Source: Bacteroidota bacterium (GTDB lineage: Bacteria; Bacteroidota; Ignavibacteria; Ignavibacteriales; Melioribacteraceae). Taken from it: a stretch of 44,964 nt of DNA. The stretch is taken from the NCBI GenBank assembly GCA_023381535.1, contig JAMCSN010000364.1, forward strand, positions 1-44,964, written 5' to 3'. Made by a program: the position numbers and the translations under genes. Under the pieces are notes generated by a model. The model did not search any database, had not been told where the DNA came from, and saw only the letters and a program-made list of their open reading frames with translations. Below are positions 28,188 through 37,382 of this stretch, in pieces (position 1 is the stretch's first letter; every line of letters begins with the position of its first letter).

Positions 28188-28205
28188 ATCAAACAACTCC
28201 AACTA

Positions 28206-29711
28206 TTAACTGCCCGATTCTATTAGCTTTCGCAGCGCATTCTTTAATTCTTCATCACGGATTTTTCTCTCATATTCGACCGGTTGGGCAACTCTTTCGG
28301 CGCAATTCTGAATGTTGCATCGCTCGCATGTATCGTTTACCGTAACGGAAGGAATTTCCGGATCATCGCAGAAATTTATTTTTTTGCGAATCTCATTTGT
28401 CAAAAGAATGCTCAGTGTGATGCTGAAATTTGTGTTTTCAAGGAAGGAAGATTTTTTTGCAACGGTTATAGTGAGGAATTCATTTTTTGTATTTACAAAA
28501 GTCGATTTCTGAATTAATGCGACCGTCCCGCCGCTTTGGTTAGTTTCCCGTTGAGTTTTTTCCAGCTTCTTCAATGCTTTAATTGAAATCCATCTTCTGC
28601 AGTAATGTTCATTTGTTTGATATCCGCCGGGATTTTCGTTTGTGTTCAACCGTAACTCTTTCAGTAGAGAATATTTGTCCGAATCAATTTCCGAGTTGAA
28701 CCGCAAGAAGAAGAAACTCGGTATGTTGAAATATTTCGACAGCACATTTGTAATCCTCTGAAAAAACATTTCGATTGAAGTGTTGTACTTGTCCAGCACC
28801 GAAAGAAAAGCATCGGCATTCCATTTCTCAGAGGAAAAGAATCCGGAAAGATCTTCTATGAGCGACTTTTTTCTTATCATCAGTGCAGTTGCGAAATACG
28901 AAGCTTTGAAGTTATTCAGCAATTCATCGAACGAGTTTAGACTTATGTCGGAATAAATATGCGACCGGTCTTTGATATTTAAATAGTTGTAAGCAATTTC
29001 TTTCCCGACGATAAACGATTTCTGGTATGAGGAAAGTTTTTGATTGAGCAGCAATTTTTTTGTTTTAGAATCGGGAATATGTACACCGCGAATTGAGCCG
29101 AACTCAGGAAATTTTCCAAGTGTTGTTTCGTCAATTGTAAAATGAAATTTTTCAACAAGAATTTTTGAAAGTGTTTCTAAATCAATCGTGTGAGCTGACG
29201 CCAAATTAAATTTTGAACTGAACTCATCAACAATCTCTTCCAGTTCCGGAAAAAAATTTCCATTCAGTTCCTTGTAAGTCTGGATGGCAGTTCTGCTGAA
29301 ATTGTTTTGACTAAGCTCGGAGTTCCTTGCCATCTCTATCAATGTTGCAACCAGTGCGCTTAACTGAAGCGGTGCTTGTGATATTTGCAGCAAAACTTTG
29401 TTTACGTCAATTCCGTAATGGTCCAGTGGAAGTTGTTCTAAAATGTTTGACTCAAGCAAATCTCCGATTGGAGCGAAGTGCTTGGTGAGTTTCAACGAAA
29501 CTAAACTATCGTAAGTTACCTGAAGTGTGTGAGCAAGCAGCGCAATCTTATCTGCTTTCGGATATTTCTTGCCGTTCTCAATCTCATTCAAGTAAGAAAC
29601 GGACAACGAACTTTTTTGTGCAAGTTCAGAAAGCGACAATCCTTTTTCTTGTCGAAGTTGTTTTAATTTCAAGCCGAAGATCAGTCTGATCTTCCAATCC
29701 GGCAGTTTCAT
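28206..29711 (-). CDS. XRE-family regulator with IrrE-like and DUF2083 domains (RamB/ScfR type)
   Basis: A 501-residue transcription factor. It has an N-terminal helix-turn-helix (about 12-65: LKQLRQEKGLSLSELAQKSSLSVSYLNEIENG), a middle region aligned with the ImmA/IrrE domain, and a C-terminal region with cysteines in CERCNIQNCAER (about 464-475), the DUF2083 signature. Where zinc proteases have HExxH, this one has GKEIAYNYL, so the protease site is lost. Relatives (RamB, ScfR) control acetate, propionate or short-chain fatty acid metabolism, which suits its divergent position to a beta-oxidation cluster. AAGGA precedes the ATG. Three similar 15-bp boxes in the shared promoter region could be its operators. 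The ligand is probably an acyl-CoA; this is inference. Confidence 0.85.
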   Translation of the reverse strand: MKLPDWKIRLIFGLKLKQLRQEKGLSLSELAQKSSLSVSYLNEIENGKKYPKADKIALLAHTLQVTYDSLVSLKLTKHFAPIGDLLESNILEQLPLDHYGIDVNKVLLQISQAPLQLSALVATLIEMARNSELSQNNFSRTAIQTYKELNGNFFPELEEIVDEFSSKFNLASAHTIDLETLSKILVEKFHFTIDETTLGKFPEFGSIRGVHIPDSKTKKLLLNQKLSSYQKSFIVGKEIAYNYLNIKDRSHIYSDISLNSFDELLNNFKASYFATALMIRKKSLIEDLSGFFSSEKWNADAFLSVLDKYNTSIEMFFQRITNVLSKYFNIPSFFFLRFNSEIDSDKYSLLKELRLNTNENPGGYQTNEHYCRRWISIKALKKLEKTQRETNQSGGTVALIQKSTFVNTKNEFLTITVAKKSSFLENTNFSITLSILLTNEIRKKINFCDDPEIPSVTVNDTCERCNIQNCAERVAQPVEYERKIRDEELKNALRKLIESGS

Positions 29712-29737
29712 AAATTCCTTACTAATGCAGCGTTAAC

Positions 29738-29802
29738 TTAGCAAAAATTAAGATATTTTACCCAAAAGTATGAGCAAAAATTCATTATTAGCGAAAATTC
29801 GC
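29738..29802. promoter_or_regulatory. Three similar 15-bp boxes, candidate operators of the fatty acid regulator
   Basis: TTAGCAAAAATTAAG (29738-29752), TGAGCAAAAATTCAT (29771-29785) and TTAGCGAAAATTCGC (29788-29802) share the core T-x-AGC-R-AAAATT. The third contains a perfect dyad, GCGAA-AA-TTCGC. They lie in the 157-bp gap between the divergent regulator and acyl-CoA ligase genes, where a protein repressing or activating both would bind. Confidence 0.45.
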
Positions 29803-29868
29803 TTGCAACTTTGATCTTGCCTCGTTATTTTAATTTTAGAATCACCAATCACAAACGAGGGAAAGAAT

Positions 29869-31671
29869 TTGCAAAAACCAAAGCTTGATCAGAACAGGTT
29901 GATTGACCTAATACCGCATCAGCTTAAATATTACCCACAAGCCGAGTCGCTATCAGATAAGGTTACCGGCGAATGGAGAAAATTCAGCACCGCAGAAGTT
30001 CAAACAATCGTCGACAAAGTTAGTCTTGGTTTGTTAAAGTTTGGAGTTAATCCAGGTGACAAGGTCGCAATCATTTCAAGGAATAGAGTTGAATGGAATT
30101 TTGTTGACCTCGGCATTCTGCAAATGGGCGGAATTGTAGTTCCTCTTTATCCTAACATTAGCGAAGACGACTACTCATTTATTTTTGATGACGCAGTGAT
30201 CAGGATTGTATTTGTAGAAGATCTGGAATTATACAAGAAGGTTAGAAACGTCAGTAAGAAAATAAAAACGAAAGTCGAAGCCATTTATACTTTTAATCAG
30301 ATTGAAAAAATTCCTCACTGGTCGGAGATAACAAACCTAGCAGATGAATCTCTGAGACCCAAGCTTGAAGAAATTGAAAATGGAATTTCGGAAAAAAATC
30401 TTGCAACCATAATTTATACCTCCGGCACAACAGGCAGGCAAAAGGGTGTAATGCTGACTCATCTGAATATAATGAGCAACGTTAACTCTTTGAATCAGGC
30501 AATGCCTATCCATCTTTTCAAACGAACGATAAGTTTTCTTCCGCTCTGTCACATTTTTGAAAGAACGGCAGTTTACTTTTACATGGGTTTCGGTTCTTCG
30601 GTTCATTATCCGCAAAGTTTGGATACGCTTGGCGAAAACATAAAAGAAGTAAAGCCGAATTTTTTTATAACAGTCCCCCGTCTTCTCGAAAAAGTATTTG
30701 AAAAAATAATGGCTGAAGGATACAAACTTAATATTGTTAAGAAAGCAATCTTCGGTTGGGCGGTTAATCTTGCCAATCATTATGACCACCAAGGGAAAAA
30801 TAATTGGTTTTACAATTTCAGATTATTCTTCGCAAGAAAAATTGTCTTCGTAAAATGGGTTGAGGGACTTGGCGGAGAAATAAAAGGCATCGTGAGCGGT
30901 TCCGCCGCCTTGCAGCCGCGATTAGCAAGAATTTTTACCGGTGCTGGAATTCCGATTGTTGAAGGATACGGACTAACCGAAACATCGCCGGTTTTAACAT
31001 GCAACCGTTTCGAAAAAAACCGTAATTATTTCGGCACGGTAGGTTTGCCGATTCCCGATGTATCAATAAAAATTTCTGAGCAGGGTGAAATTTTGGCAAA
31101 AGGTCCGAATGTAATGTCGAGTTATTATCAGAACGAAGAAGCAACAAAACTTGCGATTGATGAAGAAGGATGGTTTCATACCGGTGATACCGGCGAAATT
31201 GTTGGGGACGGTTTTTTGAAAATCACTGGCAGACTGAAAGAAATTTTCAAGACAAGCGGCGGAAAATTTATTGCGCCATCTCCGATCGAAAATAAAATGA
31301 AGGAATCTTTCTTCATCGAACATATTATGGTTATCGGCGAGAATAGAAAGTTTTCAGCGGCAATAATTCAACCCCACTTCGATTTCATTCGTAAATGGAG
31401 TAAAGGAAAAAAGATGGAGCTTACGCTTCGCGAAGACATAGTGAACTCACCCGAAGTGAAGGACCGAATTTGGAAAGACGTTCAGAAGAAAAACAAACGG
31501 TTTGGACACATTGAACAAATAAAAAGAATTGCAATTGTGCCCGATCTTTGGGGAGTTGAATCCGGAGAACTGACGCCAACACTAAAAGTAAAGCGAAAAG
31601 TTCTGGCTGAAAAATACAAAGACTTGATCGAAAAAATTTACGACGACTCGACTACTAGCAACGTTTTGTAA
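29869..31671 (+). CDS. fadD: Long-chain acyl-CoA synthetase (AMP-forming)
   Basis: Activates fatty acids to acyl-CoA through an acyl-AMP intermediate, feeding the beta-oxidation genes that follow. A 600-residue member of the ANL superfamily with the P-loop-like IIYTSGTTGRQKGVMLTH (about 181-198), LPLCHIFERT, the A5 motif GYGLTETSPV, GWFHTGDTGE and KITGRLKEIFKTSGGKFIAP, and a C-terminal lysine region. It starts with TTG at 29869, supported by AGGGAAAG upstream; no ATG suits. It stands divergent to the ScfR-like regulator and 44 bp before fadN. Substrate chain length is judged from overall similarity to long-chain ligases only. Confidence 0.88.
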   Translation: MQKPKLDQNRLIDLIPHQLKYYPQAESLSDKVTGEWRKFSTAEVQTIVDKVSLGLLKFGVNPGDKVAIISRNRVEWNFVDLGILQMGGIVVPLYPNISEDDYSFIFDDAVIRIVFVEDLELYKKVRNVSKKIKTKVEAIYTFNQIEKIPHWSEITNLADESLRPKLEEIENGISEKNLATIIYTSGTTGRQKGVMLTHLNIMSNVNSLNQAMPIHLFKRTISFLPLCHIFERTAVYFYMGFGSSVHYPQSLDTLGENIKEVKPNFFITVPRLLEKVFEKIMAEGYKLNIVKKAIFGWAVNLANHYDHQGKNNWFYNFRLFFARKIVFVKWVEGLGGEIKGIVSGSAALQPRLARIFTGAGIPIVEGYGLTETSPVLTCNRFEKNRNYFGTVGLPIPDVSIKISEQGEILAKGPNVMSSYYQNEEATKLAIDEEGWFHTGDTGEIVGDGFLKITGRLKEIFKTSGGKFIAPSPIENKMKESFFIEHIMVIGENRKFSAAIIQPHFDFIRKWSKGKKMELTLREDIVNSPEVKDRIWKDVQKKNKRFGHIEQIKRIAIVPDLWGVESGELTPTLKVKRKVLAEKYKDLIEKIYDDSTTSNVL

Positions 31672-31715
31672 AAACAAATACTTCATAACAAATCAAATAA
31701 TATTCGAGACTTAAT

Positions 31716-34121
31716 ATGAACAGAAGAATCAAAAATGTAGCGGTACTCGGATCCGGAGTAATGGGTTCCCGCATTGCATGTCATTTCACAAATATCGGAT
31801 GCTCGGTTTTCCTGCTGGATATTGTTCCGGATAAACTGACCGACGAAGAGAGCAAGAAAGGACTTACGCTTGATAAGCCGGAGGTACGGAACAGAATTGC
31901 AAACATGAATTTGCAAAATGTAATTAAGGCAAGTCCGGAGCCGCTTTATCATGCATCGTTTGCATCGCGCATTAAGTGTGGAAATTTCGATGACAATATG
32001 GAGTGGATCAAAAATTGCGATTGGGTGATTGAAGCAGTCGTTGAAAATCTTGATATCAAAAAGAAAGTGTTTGAAAGAGTTGAAAAATTTCGAACTGCCG
32101 GAACATTGATCACAACCAACACTTCAGGAATTCCGATCAACTCAATGCTCGAAGGACGAAGCGAAGATTTTCAACAGCATTTCTGCGGCGTTCACTTTTT
32201 TAATCCTCCTCGATATTTGCCGTTGATGGAAATTATTCCAACGCCAAAAACCAAAAAGGAAATCATTGAGTTCTTGATGGAGTACGGCGATCTGTATTTG
32301 GGTAAGACTCCGGTACTTTGCAAAGACACACCTGCATTCATTGCAAACCGGATCGGTGTATTCAGCATCATGGCAGTTTTCAAATTGATGAAAGAAATGG
32401 GTCTGAAAATTTCTGAAATCGATACGCTGACCGGACCGATAACCGGCAAACCGAAATCTGCGACTTTCAGAACGGCTGATGTTGTTGGTATCGATACGTT
32501 GGTAAAGGTTGCGAGCAATGTTTACAAAGATTGTCCGAGCGATGAAGAACGAGAAATATTCCAAATCCCGGATTACGTTGACAAGCTTGTGAAAAATAAT
32601 TGGCTTGGCGACAAAACCGGTCAAGGGTTCTACAAGAAAGTTAAAACCGATGAAGGTAAGAAAGAAATTCATGAACTGAATATTGATACGTTTGAATATC
32701 AGCCATCGGCGAAAACAAAATTCGCTTCGGTTACTGCAGCAAAACAAGTTGATAACTTAAAAGAGAGAGTGAAACAATTAACTCTTTCGAAAGACAAGGC
32801 GGGAGAGTTTCTGAAAAAACTTTCTTTTATGATTTTCAAATATTCATCCAACCGCGTTCCGGAAATTGCCGACGAGATTTATAAAATTGATGATGCACTC
32901 CGCGCGGGGTTCGGCTGGGAACTGGGACCATTCGAAACATGGGACGCTCTGGGACTAGAAAAATCCGTTCATGCGATGGAAGAGGCAAATCTTAAGCCGG
33001 CAAAATGGGTTTACGATATGCTTGCAAAAGGATTTACTTCATTTTATAAAATTCAGGACGGTGTTAAACAATATTACGATACCGCTTCAGGCTCTTACAA
33101 AAAGATTCCGGGAAGAGAGGCATTCATTATTCTGGATAACTGTCGTGCTAATCAGCCGGTCTGGCAGAATGTCGGTGCAACGCTTCATGATATCGGCGAC
33201 GGAGTTTTGAATTTAGAATTCCAAACAAAAATGAATTCCATCGGATCGGAAATATTGGAAGCGATAAATAAGTCGATCGAGATTGCAGAGAAAGATTTCA
33301 AAGGATTGGTAATTGGAAACGATGGTGCAAACTTTTCAGCCGGTGCAAATCTTGCAATGATGTTCATGCTGGCAACCGAACAAGAGTACGATGAAATAGA
33401 TTTAGCGGTCAGAGCATTTCAAAACGCAACTATGCATTGCAGGTACTCCAGCATTCCCGTCGTTGCGGCGCCGCACGGAATGACGCTTGGCGGAGGATGC
33501 GAAGTTTGTCTTCACTCCGATAAAGTTGTTGCCGGAGCGGAAACTTACATCGGACTTGTTGAAGTCGGTGTTGGAATCATTCCGGCGGGCGGCGGATCGA
33601 AGGAAATGACGATGCGTGCTGCGGATAAATTAGTTGACGGCGCGCTCGATTTTCCCGAACTCCAAAATAATTTTCTTGCCATTGCTCAGGCAAAAGTTGC
33701 AACAAGCGCATACAAAGCTTTCGAACTTGGAATTTTCAAAAACGGTCGCGACACTTATGTGCTCAATCAGAACCGCGTAATCGCCGAAGCCAAAAAATCC
33801 GTGATCGAGTTATCGAATCATGGTTACACAAAACCAACAATGAGAGAAGATATTCGCGTTCTCGGCAGATCGGGATTATCAACTCTGCTGCTCGGCGCGT
33901 TTTCATTTTTCAACGCAAGATACATCAGCGAACACGATAGAAAAATTGCCGAGAAACTTGCTTACGTTATGTGCGGCGGCGATTTGACTGCGCCAACGCT
34001 CGTATCCGAACAATATCTACTCGATCTCGAACGAGAAGCTTTCTTAAGTCTTATTGGCGAGAAGAAAACTATGGAAAGAATTCAAAGCATTTTAACAACA
34101 GGTAAACCGTTAAGAAATTAA
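31716..34121 (+). CDS. fadN: 3-hydroxyacyl-CoA dehydrogenase / enoyl-CoA hydratase fusion (FadN type)
   Basis: Carries out hydration of enoyl-CoA and NAD-dependent oxidation of 3-hydroxyacyl-CoA. It has 801 residues with the dehydrogenase first, as in Bacillus FadN and opposite to E. coli FadB. NAD site GSGVMGSRIACHFTNIG (about 12-28), catalytic HFFNPPRYLPLMEIIP, and the dehydrogenase C-terminal domains to about 470. The hydratase/crotonase domain (about 500-720) has DGANFSAGANLA, TLGGGCEVCLHSDKVV and YIGLVEVGVGIIPAGGG with both catalytic glutamates. It is followed by fadA and fadE in the same order and with nearly the same sizes as Bacillus fadNAE, from memory of that operon. Confidence 0.93.
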   Translation: MNRRIKNVAVLGSGVMGSRIACHFTNIGCSVFLLDIVPDKLTDEESKKGLTLDKPEVRNRIANMNLQNVIKASPEPLYHASFASRIKCGNFDDNMEWIKNCDWVIEAVVENLDIKKKVFERVEKFRTAGTLITTNTSGIPINSMLEGRSEDFQQHFCGVHFFNPPRYLPLMEIIPTPKTKKEIIEFLMEYGDLYLGKTPVLCKDTPAFIANRIGVFSIMAVFKLMKEMGLKISEIDTLTGPITGKPKSATFRTADVVGIDTLVKVASNVYKDCPSDEEREIFQIPDYVDKLVKNNWLGDKTGQGFYKKVKTDEGKKEIHELNIDTFEYQPSAKTKFASVTAAKQVDNLKERVKQLTLSKDKAGEFLKKLSFMIFKYSSNRVPEIADEIYKIDDALRAGFGWELGPFETWDALGLEKSVHAMEEANLKPAKWVYDMLAKGFTSFYKIQDGVKQYYDTASGSYKKIPGREAFIILDNCRANQPVWQNVGATLHDIGDGVLNLEFQTKMNSIGSEILEAINKSIEIAEKDFKGLVIGNDGANFSAGANLAMMFMLATEQEYDEIDLAVRAFQNATMHCRYSSIPVVAAPHGMTLGGGCEVCLHSDKVVAGAETYIGLVEVGVGIIPAGGGSKEMTMRAADKLVDGALDFPELQNNFLAIAQAKVATSAYKAFELGIFKNGRDTYVLNQNRVIAEAKKSVIELSNHGYTKPTMREDIRVLGRSGLSTLLLGAFSFFNARYISEHDRKIAEKLAYVMCGGDLTAPTLVSEQYLLDLEREAFLSLIGEKKTMERIQSILTTGKPLRN

Positions 34122-34162
34122 TTAATCAATTAGAAAATAATTCAAACAATAAAAGAAAAATT

Positions 34163-35338
34163 ATGAAAGATGCGTACATAGTAGCTGGATTTAGATCCGC
34201 CGTTGGTAAAGCCAAGAGAGGCGGATTCAAAAATTATCGTCCCGATGATTTGGCGGCAGACGTAATTAAATTTTTGGTGAGCAAAGTTCCGCAACTCGAC
34301 CCGATGCGCGTTGACGATGTAATTGTCGGCAACGCAGTGCCGGAAGCCGAGCAGGGGTTGCAGATCGGCAGAATGATTGCGTTGTTGAGTTTGCCAATGC
34401 GCGTTCCCGGAATGACAGTGAACCGTTACTGCGCTTCCGGTGCCGAAGCGATCTCAATTGCGTTTTCGAAAATCAGATCCGGATACGCTGACTGCATAAT
34501 CGCTGGCGGAACAGAATCGATGTCGCTCGTTCCAACAACCGGATGGAAGCTCGCACCGAATTACAACATCGCAAAAAATAATCCCGATTATTATTTGGGA
34601 ATGGGTTTAACCGCAGAAGAAGTCGCACGCGATTATAAAATTTCCCGTCAGGATCAGGATGAGTTTTCTTACAACTCTCATATGAAAGCCATCAACGCAA
34701 TCAAACAAGGATTCTTCAAAGACGAAATTGTACCGGTTGAAGTGGAAGATGTTTTTATTGAAAAGGGTAAAAAGAAATCGAAGAAATTTGTTGTTGATAC
34801 AGATGAAGGTCCCCGTGCAGATACAACTCTTGAAGCTCTTGCAAAATTGAAACCGGCATTTGCAGCGGGTGGAACGGTTACCGCAGGCAACTCATCGCAA
34901 GTATCCGACGGCGCCGCATTCGTTTTAGTAATGTCCGGCGAGATGATGAAAGAATTAAATCTGAAACCGATTGCGGTTCTTAAAGCTTATACACTTGAAG
35001 GTGTTGAGCCGCGAATCATGGGTATCGGTCCAGTTGCGGCAATTCCAAAAGTTCTAAAGCAAGCCGGAATGAATTTGAACGACATCGACCTTATCGAACT
35101 TAACGAAGCCTTTGCGGCGCAGTCGCTGGCTGTAATACGCGAAGCCGGTTTGGATACATCAAAAGTAAATGTGAACGGCGGCGCAATTGCATTGGGGCAT
35201 CCGCTCGGATGTACCGGCGCAAAATTAACCGTTCAGGTGCTGAATGAATTGAGAAGAAGAAAAAAGAAATACGGAATGGTAACAGCGTGCGTCGGCGGCG
35301 GACAAGGTGTTGCTGCAATTTATGAACTGCTTAACTAA
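34163..35338 (+). CDS. fadA: 3-ketoacyl-CoA thiolase (acetyl-CoA acyltransferase)
   Basis: Cleaves 3-ketoacyl-CoA with CoA to release acetyl-CoA, the last beta-oxidation step. It is 391 residues, the usual thiolase length. The acylated cysteine lies in MTVNRYCASGAEAI, the catalytic His in NGGAIALGHPLGCTGAK, and the second Cys in GMVTACVGGGQG. It lies 41 bp after fadN. It probably forms the trifunctional-like complex with FadN; the sequence alone does not show this. Confidence 0.95.
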   Translation: MKDAYIVAGFRSAVGKAKRGGFKNYRPDDLAADVIKFLVSKVPQLDPMRVDDVIVGNAVPEAEQGLQIGRMIALLSLPMRVPGMTVNRYCASGAEAISIAFSKIRSGYADCIIAGGTESMSLVPTTGWKLAPNYNIAKNNPDYYLGMGLTAEEVARDYKISRQDQDEFSYNSHMKAINAIKQGFFKDEIVPVEVEDVFIEKGKKKSKKFVVDTDEGPRADTTLEALAKLKPAFAAGGTVTAGNSSQVSDGAAFVLVMSGEMMKELNLKPIAVLKAYTLEGVEPRIMGIGPVAAIPKVLKQAGMNLNDIDLIELNEAFAAQSLAVIREAGLDTSKVNVNGGAIALGHPLGCTGAKLTVQVLNELRRRKKKYGMVTACVGGGQGVAAIYELLN

Positions 35339-35344
35339 GTAATT

Positions 35345-35484
35345 CATGTTACGCAATATTTACTTGTATAATCGTTCTTGATCTTCATCATGCTCATGAT
35401 CTTGCTCTTCTGAGTATTTTAACGGCAGATCATGATTAAGATCAAGAACATGATCATGAATGATAATAATTTTTGCATAACGTG
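35345..35484. repeat. Long imperfect inverted repeat between fadA and fadE
   Basis: Outer arms CATGTTACGCAA (35345-35356) and TTGCATAACGTG (35473-35484) pair at 10 of 12 positions. Inner arms GTTCTTGATCTTCATCATG (35374-35392) and CATGATTAAGATCAAGAAC (35431-35449) pair at 18 of 19. The sequence between is also rich in GATC, CATG and TCTTG. It fills almost the whole gap. The GATCTTG-rich core recurs at 42612-42692. A REP- or MITE-like element is likely; it could also act as a transcript processing or attenuation structure within the operon. Confidence 0.7.
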
Positions 35485-35524
35485 AGTAATTAATTAATTT
35501 TTTCAAAATAAAAAAGTGAACGAC

Positions 35525-37315
35525 ATGGCAACTGAAATTAAAACAAAAGTTTTGAAGGGCGGTGAGTTCTTGATAAAAGAAACCGACCCCGAAATGGTTT
35601 TCATACCGGAAGAATTATCTGAAGAACAAAAAATGATGACGGATTCCGCCAAAGAATTTGTTGAGAAAGAAATTTTGCCGAACCTCGATGCAATAGACAA
35701 ACAGAAAGAAGGATTAACTGTGAGTCTGCTTGAAAAAGCCGGCGAGATTGGTCTTCTCGGTGCGGCAATTCCGGAAGAATACGGCGGCTTAGGAGAAAAC
35801 TTTAATACTAACACGGCACTCGCAATGGAACTTGGCGCAAGTCATTCGTGGGGCGTTTCGTTTGCCGCACATACCGGAATCGGAACACTTCCCATTCTAT
35901 ATTATGGTACTGAAGAGCAGAAGAAAAAATATTTGCCGAAGCTCGCGAGCGGAGAATTGAAATCGGCTTACTGTTTAACAGAACCGACATCGGGTTCCGA
36001 TGCGCTATCTGCAAAAACAACTGCCGTACTTTCCGCCGATAAAAAATATTATACCCTGAACGGACAGAAAATGTGGATCACCAACGGCGGCTTTGCAGAT
36101 ATTCTAATTACGTTTGCTCAAGTTGACGGCGATAAGTTTACATGTTTCATCATCGATTCCAACTCGGAAGGTTTTAACCGTGGGCAGGAAGAAAACAAAA
36201 TGGGAATAAAAGGTTCATCAACCCGCGCATTGTTTTTGGATAACGTGAAAGTTCCGGTTGAAAATGTTCTCGGCGAAATTGGAAAAGGTCACTACATAGC
36301 ATTCAACATTTTGAACGTTGGCAGATTCAAACTTTGCGCGATGACAACCGGCAGTGCGAAGAAAGTTGCATCGACGGACATCGAGTATGCGAACACGAGA
36401 AAACAGTTTGGAGTGCCGATTTCATCATTCGGCGCTATCAAACATAAAATGGCGGAACAGGCAACCAGAATTTTTGTTTCAGAATCCGCAACGTTTCGCG
36501 TAAGTGATCTTATCAACAAAAAAATAAAAGAACTTACCGAAGGCGGCAAAAAGTATGAAGAAGCCGCGCTGGAAGCTGCGGAAGAATATGCGATCGAATG
36601 CGCGATGCTGAAAGTTTACGGATCGGAAATGTTGGATTATGTTGTTGACGAAGCAGTTCAAATCCACGGCGGTTACGGTTACTCGGAAGAATATCCCGCT
36701 GCAAGAGCTTACCGCGATTCGAGAATCAACAGAATATTTGAAGGCACAAACGAAATCAATCGTCTGTTAACTGTGGACATGTTGGTTAAACGCTCAATGA
36801 AAGGTCGTCTTGATTTGATGGGACCGGCGCTTGCAGTTCAGAAAGAACTGATGTCGGTTCCGGAATTTGGCGGCGCACCGGAAGGTTTGCTTGCTGCTGA
36901 ATATAAGGCGATTCAAAATGCTAAGAAAGCAATTCTAATTATTGCCGGCGCTGCGGTTCAGAAACTGATGATGAAATTGAAGGACGAGCAGGAAATAATT
37001 ATGAACGTTACTGACATGATGATCGAAGTTTTTGCGTGCGAGTCGGCTTATCTAAGAACAATGAAACTTTCCACAATGAAGAGCGAGACAGAACTTCAAC
37101 CTTACGTTGATATGACGAGAGTTTACATCAGCGATGCAATTGAGAGAGTGGGAATTTACGGCAAGCATGCTGTCTCTGCGTTTGCTGAAGGCGATGAATT
37201 GAAAATGCTTTTGCTCGGATTGAAACGATTCGTAAAATACGATCCGGTGAACACTGTAAAACTAAGAAGAAGCATTGCCGATAAGTTGATTGAAGAAAAC
37301 AGATATTGTTTTTGA
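35525..37315 (+). CDS. fadE: Acyl-CoA dehydrogenase (FadE type)
   Basis: FAD enzyme for the first beta-oxidation step, acyl-CoA to trans-2-enoyl-CoA. It has 596 residues from the ATG at 35525 (MATEIKTK); a GTG at 35516 is an alternative. The dehydrogenase core has PEEYGGLG, CLTEPTSGSDALSAKT, QKMWITNGGFAD and GTNEINRLL at about 400. The catalytic Glu is probably in RIFEGTNEI. A further 190-residue C-terminal extension is seen, as in Bacillus FadE and the very-long-chain enzyme. It follows fadA after a palindromic gap. Confidence 0.92.
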   Translation: MATEIKTKVLKGGEFLIKETDPEMVFIPEELSEEQKMMTDSAKEFVEKEILPNLDAIDKQKEGLTVSLLEKAGEIGLLGAAIPEEYGGLGENFNTNTALAMELGASHSWGVSFAAHTGIGTLPILYYGTEEQKKKYLPKLASGELKSAYCLTEPTSGSDALSAKTTAVLSADKKYYTLNGQKMWITNGGFADILITFAQVDGDKFTCFIIDSNSEGFNRGQEENKMGIKGSSTRALFLDNVKVPVENVLGEIGKGHYIAFNILNVGRFKLCAMTTGSAKKVASTDIEYANTRKQFGVPISSFGAIKHKMAEQATRIFVSESATFRVSDLINKKIKELTEGGKKYEEAALEAAEEYAIECAMLKVYGSEMLDYVVDEAVQIHGGYGYSEEYPAARAYRDSRINRIFEGTNEINRLLTVDMLVKRSMKGRLDLMGPALAVQKELMSVPEFGGAPEGLLAAEYKAIQNAKKAILIIAGAAVQKLMMKLKDEQEIIMNVTDMMIEVFACESAYLRTMKLSTMKSETELQPYVDMTRVYISDAIERVGIYGKHAVSAFAEGDELKMLLLGLKRFVKYDPVNTVKLRRSIADKLIEENRYCF

Positions 37316-37382
37316 TTTTATCTGAGTGCATTTAATTCTTAGGAAAGATATCTTAACGCATCAATAAGACGAAAGAAATTTT

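Noticed and set aside
28975..29040. Active metalloprotease site in the regulator
   Set aside because: The position of HExxH reads GKEIAYNYL, lacking both histidines, so no protease activity is claimed.
30337..30792. 151-codon minus-strand reading frame
   Set aside because: Antisense to the acyl-CoA ligase core, including its conserved motifs; no ribosome site or family character.
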